The notes under the pieces were generated by a model, which was given only the letters and a program-made list of their open reading frames with translations, was not told where the DNA came from and ran no database searches. From Rhytidiadelphus loreus (taxonomy: Eukaryota > Streptophyta > Bryopsida > Hypnales > Hylocomiaceae), in assembly GCA_947034895.1 (NCBI GenBank), contig OX344765.1, positions 32,307,001 through 32,371,000 of the forward strand: DNA of 64,000 bases, given 5' to 3'. The translations under genes were made by a program, and so were the position numbers. Numbering within the stretch: the first letter of the stretch is position 1; each line of letters starts with the position of its first letter. Of this stretch, positions 47,412 through 59,577 are shown piece after piece.

Positions 47412-48223
47412 ATTCAAACATGATATCATTGAGTGGATTGGCACTTGGTCCGGTCCGGCCCTTTCCTTCGACCATAATGGCGACCTTTTCTCTAGTCCCA
47501 AGGGTAGTGAACGACGGACCTCCACCTAAAAAGAAAGTGTCCGTCCGGTCCGGTCCCGTTGGTCCCATCGGTCCCATCCATCCCCAGTCTGGATCATGTA
47601 CCTCTCACTGACTGGTGGGCTTTGTTGTTGTGTTGGTGGCTTTGAAGTTAAAAAAACAATCCCGCTCTGCTTCGCTCCAAAGACGGAGAATGGGTTGATC
47701 TCAAGTGAGTGACTGACTTACTTTCCATTGGGGACCAAACTTTAGCTGTCCGAATTTTCTGTGTATTTTGAAAACTTCCTTAGTGCTTGACATCCATCAT
47801 GAGATGGGAAAAAGCGTTTGGGGAAGGGAAAAAAATAACAAAAACTAGAACATGATGGGGACGGAATGGGGGAAAAGTCAGCAATTACTTTTCGGATTTG
47901 GGGCCAAAAGAAAAATCTACTTCACATGGGATGGTAGGATCCCATCATCATGCAAGCTTATTAGATTCATTTCAAGCTTTTAGCTTTTTCCGGCTTCACG
48001 TTGGATGAGATCCGTTGATGGGTAATTGATAGAAAAAATAATAAAGTTTGCTTGCAGAAAAAGGTTGGCTTTTTATATACTGAAAAGACAAAATATCAGC
48101 AGCATGAAATTGGGTGAGCTTTGTACTTTCTTATATAGACTTCTCAAAGCCATTGAAAATCTGTTGGCATGAGGAGGACAACATGCTCTGAGGAATCTAA
48201 TGCAAGGGAGGAGTAATGGAGGG
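47412..48223. other. Less AT-rich spacer, no gene recognised
   Basis: Contains 'ggtccggtccgg'-type short repeats (about 47445-47560). No frame of note beyond those created by the microsatellite. Confidence 0.4.
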
Positions 48224-48533
48224 GCAAGGGTGTCTGCTCTTAAAAGCAACCGTTTCAAGAGCGGATTGCATTTGATGGGAAGCTAAGCTCATTCAAACAA
48301 TTTTCAGTAAATTTTCGTAGAAAGAGAAACGGAATTGGCATCTAACCCAAGTCGTTTCATATTTTTGGACCTTCGTGGAATTAGTTACAAATTTTTGAAG
48401 TTGAGACACATTGGTCACTAAAAGCAACCCCTTCCTGAAATGTATATTGTTAATACATTGAAGAAAGAAAAACATAACTCTATGTTAGAGGTCACTTTTA
48501 GAGCAAGATTACTTTTTAGAGCACTCTACTTTA
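48224..48533. mobile_element. TA-flanked MITE, AGGTAG group, subfamily 1
   Basis: Left edge 'agggtgtctgctcttaaaagc', right edge 'gagcactctacttta'. The interior follows 11114-11417 closely ('attttcagtaaattttcgtag', 'gcatctaacccaag', 'ttggtcactaaaagcaac'). The right TA (48532-48533) is shared with the next element. Confidence 0.75.
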
Positions 48534-48850
48534 AGGGAGAAGGTCCATAAAACACTTACGCTTTATAAGCATCCTTTGACATAGATAAGCATCATTTTGA
48601 TTTCTCATTGCAACAACAATGTACAAATAGTATACATTTTAGGAGGTGAATGCCTTTAGTGATCACTACATTGCAACTTCAAATTTTCATAACTAAGTCT
48701 ACAAAGCTCAAAAAAATATGAAACAACATGGGTTAGATGCTAATTCCATTTGTTTCCATGAAAAATTTACTGAAAAATATTTCAAGAAGTCTAACCTCCC
48801 TAAATTAATTGTTAGGTCTTAAATGGGTGCCTTGTGGATCTCCTACTTCA
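48532..48850. mobile_element. TA-flanked MITE, AGGTAG group, subfamily 3
   Basis: Starts TAAGGGAGAAGGTCC and ends GGATCTCCTACTTCA; interior related to 45799-46129. It abuts the preceding MITE with a single TA between them. Confidence 0.7.
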
Positions 48851-49610
48851 CCTACAGATCAAAACTAAAGTCCCTTGCTTTGCACATCTACCTTAGTTCC
48901 TTAGCTACTTCAATAGGAATCATATTATCTTTCAAAACATTCATTTTATACATAACACTAAGCTTCAATTCCCAAACCTTTGAGAAAAATATTTTTTTAA
49001 ATAAAATTCTTATTCAAATTCAACAAGAAGACAAAGGATGGGTGAATCCAAACAAAGATTTGTGTATGAATGGTTTCAAACAAAGATTTGTGTATGAATG
49101 GTTTCAACTTGAAATCATGTGATTGTCGAGACCTATAAGGAGCCAATAATGTTACTACTAGATAGAACTCTAGTATTGTAATTTAGAATCCTAATAGATA
49201 GCCCTTCTTATAAATATTGAAGTGCTTGATTTGATCAAAATAAAGGCATGACATATATTTGAAGGCTAAAATGTTGACCATGAATATGGAATGGCCAATT
49301 TAAACATTGTTATTGTGATTTAGGGTTGGATTACCTTAGCTACAATAAGCACTTGAAGAGATAGAAGACATTTTCTCCCCTAAAATTCCTTTGCATTTTG
49401 TGGAAACAAGTCCTAGAAGAAGGTAACAATGAAGTTGAAAATTTTAAGCAGAAATGAATGTGGATCTTGGAAAATATATTTTCATTGCCATAGTTACAAA
49501 ATACACAAAAGAAATTCACATTCAAATTTGTCACCATTTTCAAGATCCATGTGTCCAAAGTATTTTTTTTGGAGGAGAGAATTGTAGCATGTCCAAATTT
49601 TTTCCCTACT
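48851..49610. other. AT-rich stretch with a 28-bp duplication
   Basis: Two identical 28-bp units lie at 49049-49076 and 49077-49104. Sequence after 49105 ('gtcgagacctataagg...aataaaggcatgac') has the feel of an LTR end, but no partner was found. Confidence 0.45.
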
Positions 49611-50379
49611 TTAACCCCTAAATGCCTAAGCAACCAAATATAGTAGTGGGCAGTTAAATTTGTTTGACCAGTTTAAAAAAAAAATCGGGCAATTTTTAGG
49701 GTTAACTATTAAAAAAAAACTTTCATTTTTCACTGAAAAAGGTACATATTTGATTGTTGAGAGGTCTCCAAAGCCATATATGTCCATTAGTGGAAGAGTA
49801 AAGCTTGCTAATTTTACTTCATTTTCCAACTTTGAGAAGGGACATGAACAACTACAAATTGTGTTAGCAAACTAAAATGCCCTTTCAAAAAACTTAATAT
49901 CACTTGAAAAGCTATTAAACTCATTACACAATTTACCTTGCAATTGTTGAGATGCAAATTTTTTTTATAAGCATAAATCACAAATAACTCCAAATGAAGA
50001 CTTGCTTGTTTAAATTTTCAATGGTGAAAATCATGAACTCTTTCCATTGGGACCATTTTCAAAGCAAATGGATAAGTACAAGTTTTAAGATCTCAAATCC
50101 CAATCCCCAAAAACTTTTATGTGCAAATTTCTGAAACATTGTAGGGAGGGGCAACATACTAAAATTAAAAAATGTACGTTTCTCTTGTTATAATCTCACA
50201 ACTCTTATGCAATTTTGCACCCAAAATTGGTGTGCATACTAATAAGCAAGCTCTTTAAACATCCATACGGTTAGATTTTGAAAAAAAAATCAATTTGCTT
50301 CAATGGGGATAACTATAAGCCCATGCTCTTTTTTCATGGGAAAAACACACTTGCAAAGGCTTAGGCACTTAGGGGTTAA
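49611..50379. mobile_element. TTAA element, family C
   Basis: TTAA at 49611-49614 and 50376-50379 bracket 769 bp. Ends CCCCTAAATGCCTAAGCAA and, inverted from the right, CCCCTAAGTGCCTAAGCC. The interior is unlike family A. No transposase frame. Confidence 0.88.
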
Positions 50380-51942
50380 CACCTAAAGGACAAAATGGCG
50401 TTTTTTTGGGCAACATAGCAATTTGGGACAATTCACTACAAACTATTTTTATTTTTATTTTCTTTGAATTTTTCACACAACATGTGCCCAAGGAGTAACT
50501 TTAAAGCACAACAATTTCATAACTTTTGATCATATGATTAAAAAGTTATGGTATGATATGTAATTTTCATTATATGGCGGGCAACCTAAGCAACTCAAAA
50601 AAATTCTTTAAAAATCACTTTTTTTTAATATAAAAATTTGAAATTGTTTTTCTGGATTTACATATTTGTGGAAATCTTTGAATCATTCCATTTTGAATAA
50701 TCAGGTGAAAGTTACAAGGAGTTTTAGTTTGCAAGTAGTTAGAGAATTTCTACTCTAAAATAAACTTTGAAGTCTTATAGAATGGGGATATTATTGCTGA
50801 AATTGTTGTATAGAGCCATTTGTAATTTTGAAATGTTAATTTTAGTATTTTAGCCTATTGGTCGCATAATAGTGTGTTAAAAAGGCGTAGTTGATAAACA
50901 AATTGGAAATTAGTATGTTTGGGAGTGGGAAGTTATGAATTAGCATGTGAATGACAAGTGCAAGTCCCAGTCCCAAGTGGCTTTGTAATTTTTTTGTTTT
51001 TTTGTGTTATCTTATGTGTGTTAGTGTGTGAGAATGAGTGGAATTTGATGATGGATTTGGAATGATGGAAACGCTAGTTGGTGGAAGTGTTATGTGGTGA
51101 CAAACTTTTGATCAAGTGAATGAGGAAATTGTAATATATGTCGTTGTAGAGTGAATAATGATTTCCAAGTCAAAATGTTGAGTACTATTTGAATTAATTG
51201 AATGTTTTTGCCAAGTAGAGGCAAGTGAAAAATTGTATGGTAAATGAGAGATTGTGTATTTTTAAGTTGTGTTACCTAGTTAAGGAATGAATCTATTAGC
51301 ATAGAAATTTCCTACTTGATTGTCTCCCTTGGAACAAACTTTTTATACTAAATGGGTAATTTTCAATGAGGTCATTATTCTCCTTCAACAAATCCTTAAT
51401 TTAACTCAATTTTGAATATTTTTGAAAAAAATTTAAAAGCACGGGAGGTAGATTGTTTATTACCAACATTACAACCATTGAAATTGGCATTTTTCAATTT
51501 CATAACTAAATTCTTAACAATTTTATTAGTATTTTGAATCATTCTCTACTTCTTCCTACTTACTATTTTTATCAAGTATGAATATGAAAATTTTTTGTTT
51601 GAAATTTTTGATTGGTACTCCCAACCTATTTCTTCAGCATATTATGGAGAAGAAAAAGTTGTAGGATCTACACATTCTTGTGTGAGAAGTTTGAAAGATG
51701 AAACCTAACCATTTTGGAAGAGTTGAAAATGTTTCTTTTTCAAATTCAAGTGACTTGAACTTGCAATTGGGAAGGTTTCTTATTTTGAAAATTTAGGAGG
51801 GTGTACTCTAGCAAATTAACTAAATGATCCTATGGTTAAATTTGTTAATGAACAAACATAGATGAAGATTTTAGCCTTGCTTTGGGTTTGAGTACTTTGA
51901 AGCAATTTTGGTCCTAAAAACACCAAAAATCTTAGGTGTTAA
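50376..51942 (+). mobile_element. TTAA element, family D, with a 0.6-kb insertion
   Basis: TTAA at 50376-50379 and 51939-51942. Ends CACCTAAAGGACAAAATGG and, inverted from the right, CACCTAAGATTTTTG. The interior matches 29093-29870 and 59578-60460, except for an extra stretch from about 50775 to 51393 which those copies lack. The first TTAA is shared with the family C element. Confidence 0.82.
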
Positions 51943-52289
51943 AAATTCAATAGAAGTTAGTGTCTCTGAAATTGGTTTGCATCTTTCTATATGCACTAAA
52001 ATTTAGAACTTGAATGTATATTGAGTAGGAGTTACCAGTCTTGATTTAGGGTCATACCTTCATAAAAAGAGTGTTTTGTTTTATTTTTCGTATTTCCATC
52101 CAAACTTTTTTTTTTATAATTCAAATGATGGATTGCTGAAGCATGAGAGGGAAAATTCAAAAAAAAAAATGGATTTTTTAAAAAAATCATAAAATCTATG
52201 GCAAAAATTACAAATATTTGGATGCATATAATAAAATTGCCCCTCGGTGCCCCAAGTAGTATTGTACATTGTTTGATGACAAGTGAAAC
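51943..52289. other. Spacer before the piggyBac relic
   Basis: AT-rich. It may be the 3' flank of the decayed transposase element, but no inverted end was identified. Confidence 0.4.
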
Positions 52290-53600
52290 TATGTAAGTGT
52301 TGTTTAATTTTTATAGCACCCCTTATCTGAATACATCCGTTTGCATCCACACTTGTTACAAAAGTAATGTCACCTTATTACATCTAGAGTACATTTTCTT
52401 CTCAAACGACAATGTCTTGGGCAATGAATTTGAGATTGTTGTGGCATATGGTCTATGACAAGGAATTTTGTGCCCAACCATTCACTTGTCAATGTTGATA
52501 CATTTTTTGCCCTCAAAATTGTAAATACATAATAACATGTTTACAACTATCATACCAAAAATAAAATAAAATAAACTCAGTTTCACCACTTATGTGTCCT
52601 CACATGTATGTATTATACTTGAGAAACACAAGAGATGTAGGAACTTTGGGTCTCAAGGGGCCATTATGTTTTAGAACCTTACAATCTCTCAAATCACCAC
52701 ATATAATAGGTAGGGCATGGGTAGAGAAGAGCAATATGGTTTTCTTGTCTTTCCAAATAATGGAATATATATTTCTTGATAAATGCATGCCCCACTCAAG
52801 AACACCTTGATCTATTTTCTTGAATTCCTTGACGTTGGTCACAATTTTAGGCAAGACAATGCGGTTTGACCTCATTGTACATTTTGGTGGCATAAAAAAC
52901 CCATCGTTCTAAATCACAAAATAGACCAACACTTGAAAAATAATTATCCATGACTACAATAAGCTCGTGGTTCAAGTCTGAGACAACTTTATGACTCAAA
53001 GAGGCTTCTATTCATGTTACTCATTTGTTGACAAGTGTAGAAGCATTTTTGCCACAATACACTTCAAAATTCAATGTGCAACAAGATGTGGATTCCGCAA
53101 GGCACTATACCTTGATGCCCCACTTCTTTGATTTCTTCAGCATATATGAATGTGTTGGACAATAAGAACCTTTATGTCTCACAATAGTTTTGTCAATGGT
53201 TACATATGCCGTTCAACAACCCTTTAACTTGTTGCATCTTATCAAAATTTGGAGATGTCCACTCCTCTATGTATGTGGCAAGTTTTTTGATATATAAGCG
53301 AAGGTCAATGCTATGAGGTAATGGTGTGTCATGAGCCTTAAAATGACTTTGCAATAGAGAAAAGGCTCCAACTTTGTCCAATATGCCTTGACACTTGGGA
53401 AGAGGGGGGAAATGCAATTATGAGGGTACAACATATAATAAGCCTTTTGGTCTACCTTGCACACTCCACGAATGGAAATTGTTCATGCTCAAAAGTACTA
53501 TATTCTTTTTACCATGTCAAATCCCTATTTGCATATTTCATATTTCCAAGGTCTCCTATTTCATTTCCCTTGCCTATAAAATTTCTTATACCATCTTCTT
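52290..53600 (-). pseudogene. Degenerate piggyBac transposase
   Basis: Relic of a piggyBac-superfamily transposase (DDE_Tnp_1_7 type), which excises and inserts elements at TTAA sites. On the minus strand, in order: a stretch with 'LLQSHFKAHDTPLPHSID' (about 53350-53290), then KTIVRHKGSYCPTHSYMLKK and KKWGIKV (about 53190-53120) matching the family's conserved 'KG...MP.KP.KWGIKVW' block. Next comes VVMDNYFSSVGLF (about 52955-52915), the region of the second catalytic Asp, then CTMRSNRIVLPK and IIWKDKKTILLFST (about 52880-52720). A cysteine-rich C-terminus (YFCNKCGC...KGCYKN) lies near 52355-52295. The family's first catalytic Asp, expected just before the KG block, is not evident. Several frameshifts and stops break it into pieces of at most 97 codons. 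The N-terminus is unclear and a TA element sits at 53850. It is the only coding trace of a TTAA-inserting enzyme in the window. Confidence 0.85.
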
Positions 53601-53849
53601 CACTTGAAGCACTATTAGTCTCAACAAATTGAGAAGATGCTACTTACCTTTGGAAATAATGGTCCATTTTCATTTTGAGGGTCCATTAGAAGAATACCCT
53701 TTGTATGGAAAGGACTTTGCTAAAAATGCACTCCATATTTTGAAGTATTGCCTTCCATCCCAACATGTCCTCATCATGCACTCCCTTGTAGAAGACTATT
53801 GGTCACGTACCAATCGCAATAGCCATGTAAGAGTTCCCCCACCGCAAAC

Positions 53850-54397
53850 TAAGGTAAACCAGCCTATGACAGGCAGAATGGCTAGTTTGCCATGTTCACA
53901 TTTTTGAAAAAAATTTAAAAAAAAATTCTCTATGAAGATAAACATGAGGAATGCAGAGAGCAAGTGAAATTTTATTTTTTGGACAAAAAATGAATTTCTT
54001 ATGAATTTTTGAAGTCTGTTGTGCAATTGGCTTTAAAGAGTCTGTAGACTACCCCAAATCAGCAGAAAAGTGTTTCTATGATGGTCATCTAACCACCTAA
54101 TGCAGTCAAAACATTTTCTAACATGGCTCCAAGATTTCCTAATATGGACATGACATGAAATAATTACAAAATAACTTTTTACTACCAGTTTACACTGAAA
54201 ATGGGTAAGTCTTAAGACAGTTACCAATAACTTCATGACCATTTCCCAAGGCTTTGATTATGGCCACAAATTAATCAAATGCAGTTCTAACCCCATTTAT
54301 TAGAATTTTTTTGTCATGGGTTGATTTAAGACTGTAATGGGTAGTTCTCTAGGAGCCTGTCATAGGAGATTTGCCTGTCATAGGTTGGTTTACCTTA
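53850..54397. mobile_element. TA-flanked element, AGGTAAAC group
   Basis: TA at 53850-53851 and 54396-54397. Ends AGGTAAACCAGCCTATGACA and, inverted, AGGTAAACCAACCTATGACA. It is 548 bp, the second copy of the element at 16582-17128 in opposite orientation. It lies just upstream of the piggyBac relic. Confidence 0.85.
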
Positions 54398-55559
54398 AAT
54401 GTCTTCTTTGCTTTTGATTCCTCCCCCATTGTCCTCTAGCCTATCCAAGTTGGAGAAGGGACTCACCTTGAAGTTGATGACTCAACCATGGATTAACGTA
54501 GTTGGAATTGATGATAGGGACACAACTTGTTGCAATTGACGATAGGGGCATAACTTGTTGCAATTGGATTTCATAGGTTAAAAATTTATTATGGGATTTA
54601 AAGAATGCTTTGCAATTTATCTAATGTGATTTAAATCCTCCAAAATATAATGGAATATGAAACCTACTTGAACTTCAAATATTAGTATAATGAATTTTTT
54701 TTTTAAATTGTTAGATTAATAAGAATTAATATGGTTGGACTTCAATTCCTTGAGATTTAATTTCAATATAAATGGTTTGGCTTAGTTTATAAAAAAACAT
54801 TATTTTTGCATTGAAGAAATCTATGAGCCTTCTTTTATTTTGTTATAATACATTTAAAAATATTTTACTTTTTTCTAATCTAGCTTACACCTTATTTGGA
54901 TAGCAACTTTGGCACTTCCTAGCAAAATATTCAACTTTCCCTACAATTTGGATATATGCTAAAAATTCAAATGTCTTAAAAAAAATTATTTATTTTTCAA
55001 ACAAATTTGTTTGAAAAGCAGTTTTTTTAGAAAAATTGTCATCTATTTTTGTAAGTACTTATTGCAAAAATTTCTATCTAAACTATACTTTGAAATTTTT
55101 ATGGCTTAATGTTCCTACAATGCTAGTGTTCTATTTGTGCTTGTTTACAAAGCTAATGCCTTGTGCCCCAAGCCCTTTCTACTACATTGATTTATCCTTT
55201 TAAATGAGGGCACAAAATTGAAATCATCTCAAATAAGTATCACATCCACTAATAGAACAAGAAGCTAGACTTCAAGAGACTTTGTTTGCATAGCACCAAC
55301 TTGTTTTTCAAGTAAGGTACACTAATTTGACCTAGTACTATATATGACACTAATTTTCCAAAGTCTCACTATCTTGAATGAGTGCAAGTTTGAAGTATTC
55401 TTGCATTGTACTAATTTCCACCAAATTTTTTAGTGTAATGACACTAATTTTTTAGGTGACGCTAAATCCCCCCCCCCCCCCCTTCCTTCAATGTTAAGAC
55501 AAATCAATGTAGCTTTTCAAACTTTCTCAAGATAACTTCTATCCATGCAAAGCCTCCTC
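54398..55559. other. AT-rich stretch
   Basis: A 38-bp near-repeat ('gttggaattgatgatagggacacaac' type) occurs twice near 54500-54560. A C-run of about 14 lies near 55470-55483. No gene. Confidence 0.4.
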
Positions 55560-56263
55560 ACCTTCAATCCTAAGCCTATAAATCCATGTAACTTTTGATT
55601 GTCATAGAAAATGATTTTGTGTATATGAAAAGCCTTGATTCATTTTATTGGACTAATGGAGAGAAAGTTATGGAGAATGGCTTGTTTTTGTTGGACAATC
55701 AAAACATCTTCTTCAAAAATTTAACTTACATGATCCATTTTTAATTCAATTTTCTCAATTTTTCAAAAAAGAAGTTCCAAATAGTTTATTTTGCTTACTA
55801 GAACAATCTCACTCATGGGATTTATTTAGTATTTTCAATTAACAATTTAGTTTTTCGTCCTATCGCATACCTACTTCTACATAGCAATTTTTTTAGGAAC
55901 AACGATCAAATTTAATTCTTGTGAATTTTTTTCACAAGACTCTCAACTCAATCCTTCAACATATAAATTCTTTAATTCAAAATCTATTTTGCAAAAAGAT
56001 TTAAAGCCTTAAAATCTAATTAGACAAGGTTTAAGAAAAGAAACATGTTCTTCACTTTTAAACACAAATATCTTGCAATCTATATTGTGAAAGTTTCTAA
56101 AACTTCTTCCACACAATCTCGTATTAGTTAAATGTAAGATCCTATAGTTAGATATGCAAAAAATTAAATTAAATTAATAATAGTTTTGCAATTTGCAATA
56201 GAAATGATTGTTTTAAATGTTTTCTAATTAAAAAAATGAAGGCCTTGGTCCTTTAGGGGTGCA
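55560..56263 (+). mobile_element. piggyBac-like TTAA element, family A, left end lost
   Basis: Family A landmarks from 'cttgattcattttattggac' to 'gcaatctatattgtg', with right edge 'aaggccttggtcctttagggg' followed by TGCAA in place of TTAA. Confidence 0.65.
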
Positions 56264-56462
56264 AGAGTGCAGTATGTACCTATGCATTAGTATATGCTTT
56301 TCAAAACCTAAATTGTTTTAGGACCCACTTTCTACCTTAATTTTCAACTTCAAAACATTTTTATTTATTTAGTTGAGTTCAAATTCACTAAAGTATTAGA
56401 GAATACATACATTAAAATAGATAGATTGTTTGTTTTGTTTGTTATGTTGAGATCTTTAGAAC

Positions 56463-56854
56463 TAAGGTGGAAGCACCCAAAACCATCAATATAAACAATT
56501 CAGCATAGTTGGAGATACCTTTTCCTAAAAATGATATTTTTTGTAGCATTAGCAAGTGGAAATCATCAATATTAAAAAAAAAAATTAGATTTTTTGGATG
56601 TGGTATGTAATTTCTACAATTTTTCAAAGTGTCATCTCCCTAGACCACTAAAAGTGTCACATAGGTGGACCCTAAAACTGAAATTTGCAAAAATCAATAG
56701 TTGCAAATCAGAGTTCAATACGTGCCCTTCAAATGCATCAGCAAATCAGAGGTAAGCATCTGAAGAACACATTAACTAAAGTCTAGGGACACATTTAGAG
56801 GCAATCTAGGGTACGTAAATAGGTACATGGACGCTTTTGGGTGCCTACACCTTA
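56463..56854. mobile_element. TA-flanked MITE, AGGTGG ends
   Basis: TA at 56463-56464 and 56853-56854 bracket 392 bp. Ends AGGTGGAAGCACCCAAAA and, inverted, AGGTGTAGGCACCCAAAA. Inserted in repeat N; deleting it with one TA restores 'gaac-TA-tgcatcccctgg', comparable with other N copies. Confidence 0.85.
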
Positions 56855-56977
56855 TGCATCCCCTGGCCACATTCTTCGTAACGTTGGAAAGCTCTATACA
56901 AGGAAAGATGGACGGTCTTTGTTTTGTTTGTTACATTGAGATCTTTGGAACCATGAGTCCTCTAGTCATGTTCTTGG

Positions 56978-57391
56978 TAAGGTAGTATGCTGTAAAAGCG
57001 ATCCCCTTCTTCAAACCGCCCCTATTTTGGGGTGAGAAATGGAGACGGGGTGCTCCTTAAATGGACCACTGTAGCAATTGAATGCATAGTGAAAAAATTA
57101 TTTTTCTATTGCAAGAGCCAATCATTACTCTTGATTTCTGCACATCCGTTAACAAATTGCAAGTGGACAGATTTTGGGAGACCTATGGTCACAAATAGGT
57201 GCCTATGCCCTGAATCTTTGAAAATTTATAAGTAATTCAAAAAAGCTTGGAAAAATACAAAACCACTTGTGTTAGTTTTCACATCCATTTTTCTTTCTCT
57301 GAAAAATGATCTAAAAATAACGCTGTCCATGTAACCCTATGAAAAAGGCGGACCAGCTCTTAAATGGTCGCTTTTAGAGCATACTACCTTA
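56978..57391. mobile_element. TA-flanked MITE, AGGTAG group, subfamily 2
   Basis: TA at 56978-56979 and 57390-57391 bracket 414 bp. Ends AGGTAGTATGCTGTAAAAGC and, inverted, AGGTAGTATGCTCTAAAAGC. Deleting it with one TA restores 'ttcttgg-TA-ccgtgggaaagc', matching 'ttcttagtaccatcggaaagc' of the intact N copy at 43605. Confidence 0.9.
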
Positions 57392-57572
57392 CCGTGGGAA
57401 AGCTCTCTATGAGGAAGGGTGCATTGGCTTTGTTTTGTAGCATTTAGACCTACATTGTGAAAATGATGGATTTAAGAAAATTCTTTTTGAACTAAAAGTT
57501 AGAAAATTACTTTATTTATTTATTTATTTTTGACTTTGACTGTGGCAACGACACAGGACACACTGTCTAGTA

Positions 57573-59577
57573 CTTGTCTTGTACACTATCAATGGTGGCT
57601 CACAAGTTGTCAGTGACTTAGGTTTGAAAAGGAACGCCAACACCACCCAAGCCGAGACGCAAGAATTGAATGATAGCATTGATGCTAAGTGCCTTAACTT
57701 ATAAGCATTCCGTCTGTCCGTGTGGCCTTTTTCTGACATTGGACTCCCGGTCCACCTTTTTGGGCGAGGGTCTCATGATCGCATTGTCTCCGGCTGGCTA
57801 CGCCAAGTCAGTCGCCAACTTAAAACCCCGATAACAGATCATGGAAGTGTGCTGATTGCAGACTGAGGCAGAGGCAGCCTCGCCAACAACAACAAATGGA
57901 TTGTGCGCATTTAATCATTGTGTGCAAATGCCTTGCCCCTTGCCCTTTGCCCAAACTCCCAAAGCCCTTTTTGTCTCTTCCCATGTTTTGTAACACATTA
58001 ATTTTTTTATGCGTCTCCCTCGTGCCCTATCTTACTTACGCCACAGAAAACAAAAGAATAACAATTGAGAATGTCAAACCCCCGGGGGTACTTTTACCTT
58101 CCTTGGTGGAATATGCGAACCCACAAGTCACGCACCCATTTCGGGCCTATTGACATATGGGCTGCAGTTGCGTGATTTGCTTGACAAAAAACGACAACGG
58201 GATTCCCGGAGATTGAGTTCACCTATTTTTGTATTTTGTTACGTTAAATTTCCTTCTAGAACTATAGGTTGGTACTTTTTTTTCCCCTTATCTTTGTACT
58301 CAAGTTGATATTGTAAATAAGAAGTCAAATCTTTTTTTAGATCTTTTGACTATTAATTATATTTTGGGCCTTCTCACTACATTGAAATATTTGTTTTACT
58401 TTGTGGCTTGGGTGTGTAGTCAAAGTTTGTTTTTTGTTTTTTTAATTAAGTTTTTGAACTTAAAGCAATGAACAATGTTTTTTTTAATCTAAACTCACTA
58501 CGACACATTTTAGGGAACACCAATTTGATTTTTGATGATCCTACCTTACATGAAAAATTGAGTGTATGGCCCTACCTAAATCGCAAAGCTTGGATTATAC
58601 TTTAATTGCATATCACTATCTACATTCAATGAGGGCAAACTTCTATGCACTAAAATCAGTTAAACTTTGTTGGAATAAACAAAAAAAAATTTAGAATTCT
58701 ACATAGAAGTGTGAAATATTTGAAAGAAGAAAATTGGAATGGTTAGGTGGCAAAATTGTAGGAAAAGGCCCATGAAAAATGGTGGAGGCAACTTTTCAAC
58801 TTCTAGAATAATAATTTTAACATTGGACTTAAACTTTGGGGTTGCTTTAATTTCACAACAAGACAAAGCTAATCCTAATATGTAGTTTCTTCCTACTCAC
58901 ATAGAAGTGTAAACATTATGGAAGTCAACGAAAGCAATTTTAATTTTGGAAAACTTCATTCAAATTGCTTTTCAATTCCAACTTTGCATGGAAGTCTACC
59001 CTTGAGTTACATTTTTGTCATTCTTCTAAGTGAAATTATTTCTATTTGACATCATGTAGAATATAGTGGGCTAATTTTGGGGGGTGTTTATGACTTTGCT
59101 AGGTATGACTTTTTAGGTTGTTTATGCTTTGTTAGGTTCTTTCCAATATTTCATTTAAATGGTAGAAACTATTGAGTGCCCAAAATGTATCCATTTGTAA
59201 ATATTAAAATTTAATCATGTATTTAGATGTAAAATACAACAATCTAGACTTAAAAAAAGAAAAAACTATTAAAAGATCTAATCCAAAAAATTTGCATGAA
59301 TTACTTTCTTTTGTCTTAAAGGCTAGTTTACACAAAAATGAGGAGGTCAAAAAATTGTGAAGTCTTTTTTTCTAAGTCCGCTTCTTTTGCCATTGAAAAG
59401 TTCTTCTTTATCCTTATTGTTTGATGAAGTTAGCTGTTGAAAATGAAAAAAATTGGTTCGCCGAGGATTTTTGTCCTCTGGTTGCGATGTACTGTTTCTC
59501 TTATCAATGGAAATTGTCCATGTGTTTCAAGAAAAAGAAAAAAAAATCTTCTTTAGAGATTGTGAATTTTGGATTGG
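57573..59577. other. Intergenic stretch with a GC-richer patch
   Basis: About 57560-58230 is less AT-rich and holds an 85-codon frame (57896-58153) not recognised. The remainder is AT-rich with no feature seen. Confidence 0.4.

Larger units (their letters stand above)
56425..57572 (+). repeat. Repeat N, two overlapping copies, each split by a TA MITE
   Basis: First (partial) copy: 56425-56462 plus 56855-56915. Second copy: 56916-56977 plus 57392-57572, ending 'ggcaacgacacaggacacac'. Each copy reads continuously once the MITE and one TA are removed. Both share '(t)gttttgtttgtta...gagatctttggaacc'. Confidence 0.8.

Noticed and set aside
47102..47611. Open frames encoding long poly-Leu, poly-Lys and poly-Glu
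   Set aside because: Direct translation of the TTC/GAA microsatellite on both strands; no protein is supported.
49105..49260. Possible solo LTR end
   Set aside because: AT-rich with an LTR-like feel only; no TG...CA boundary, partner or target duplication found.
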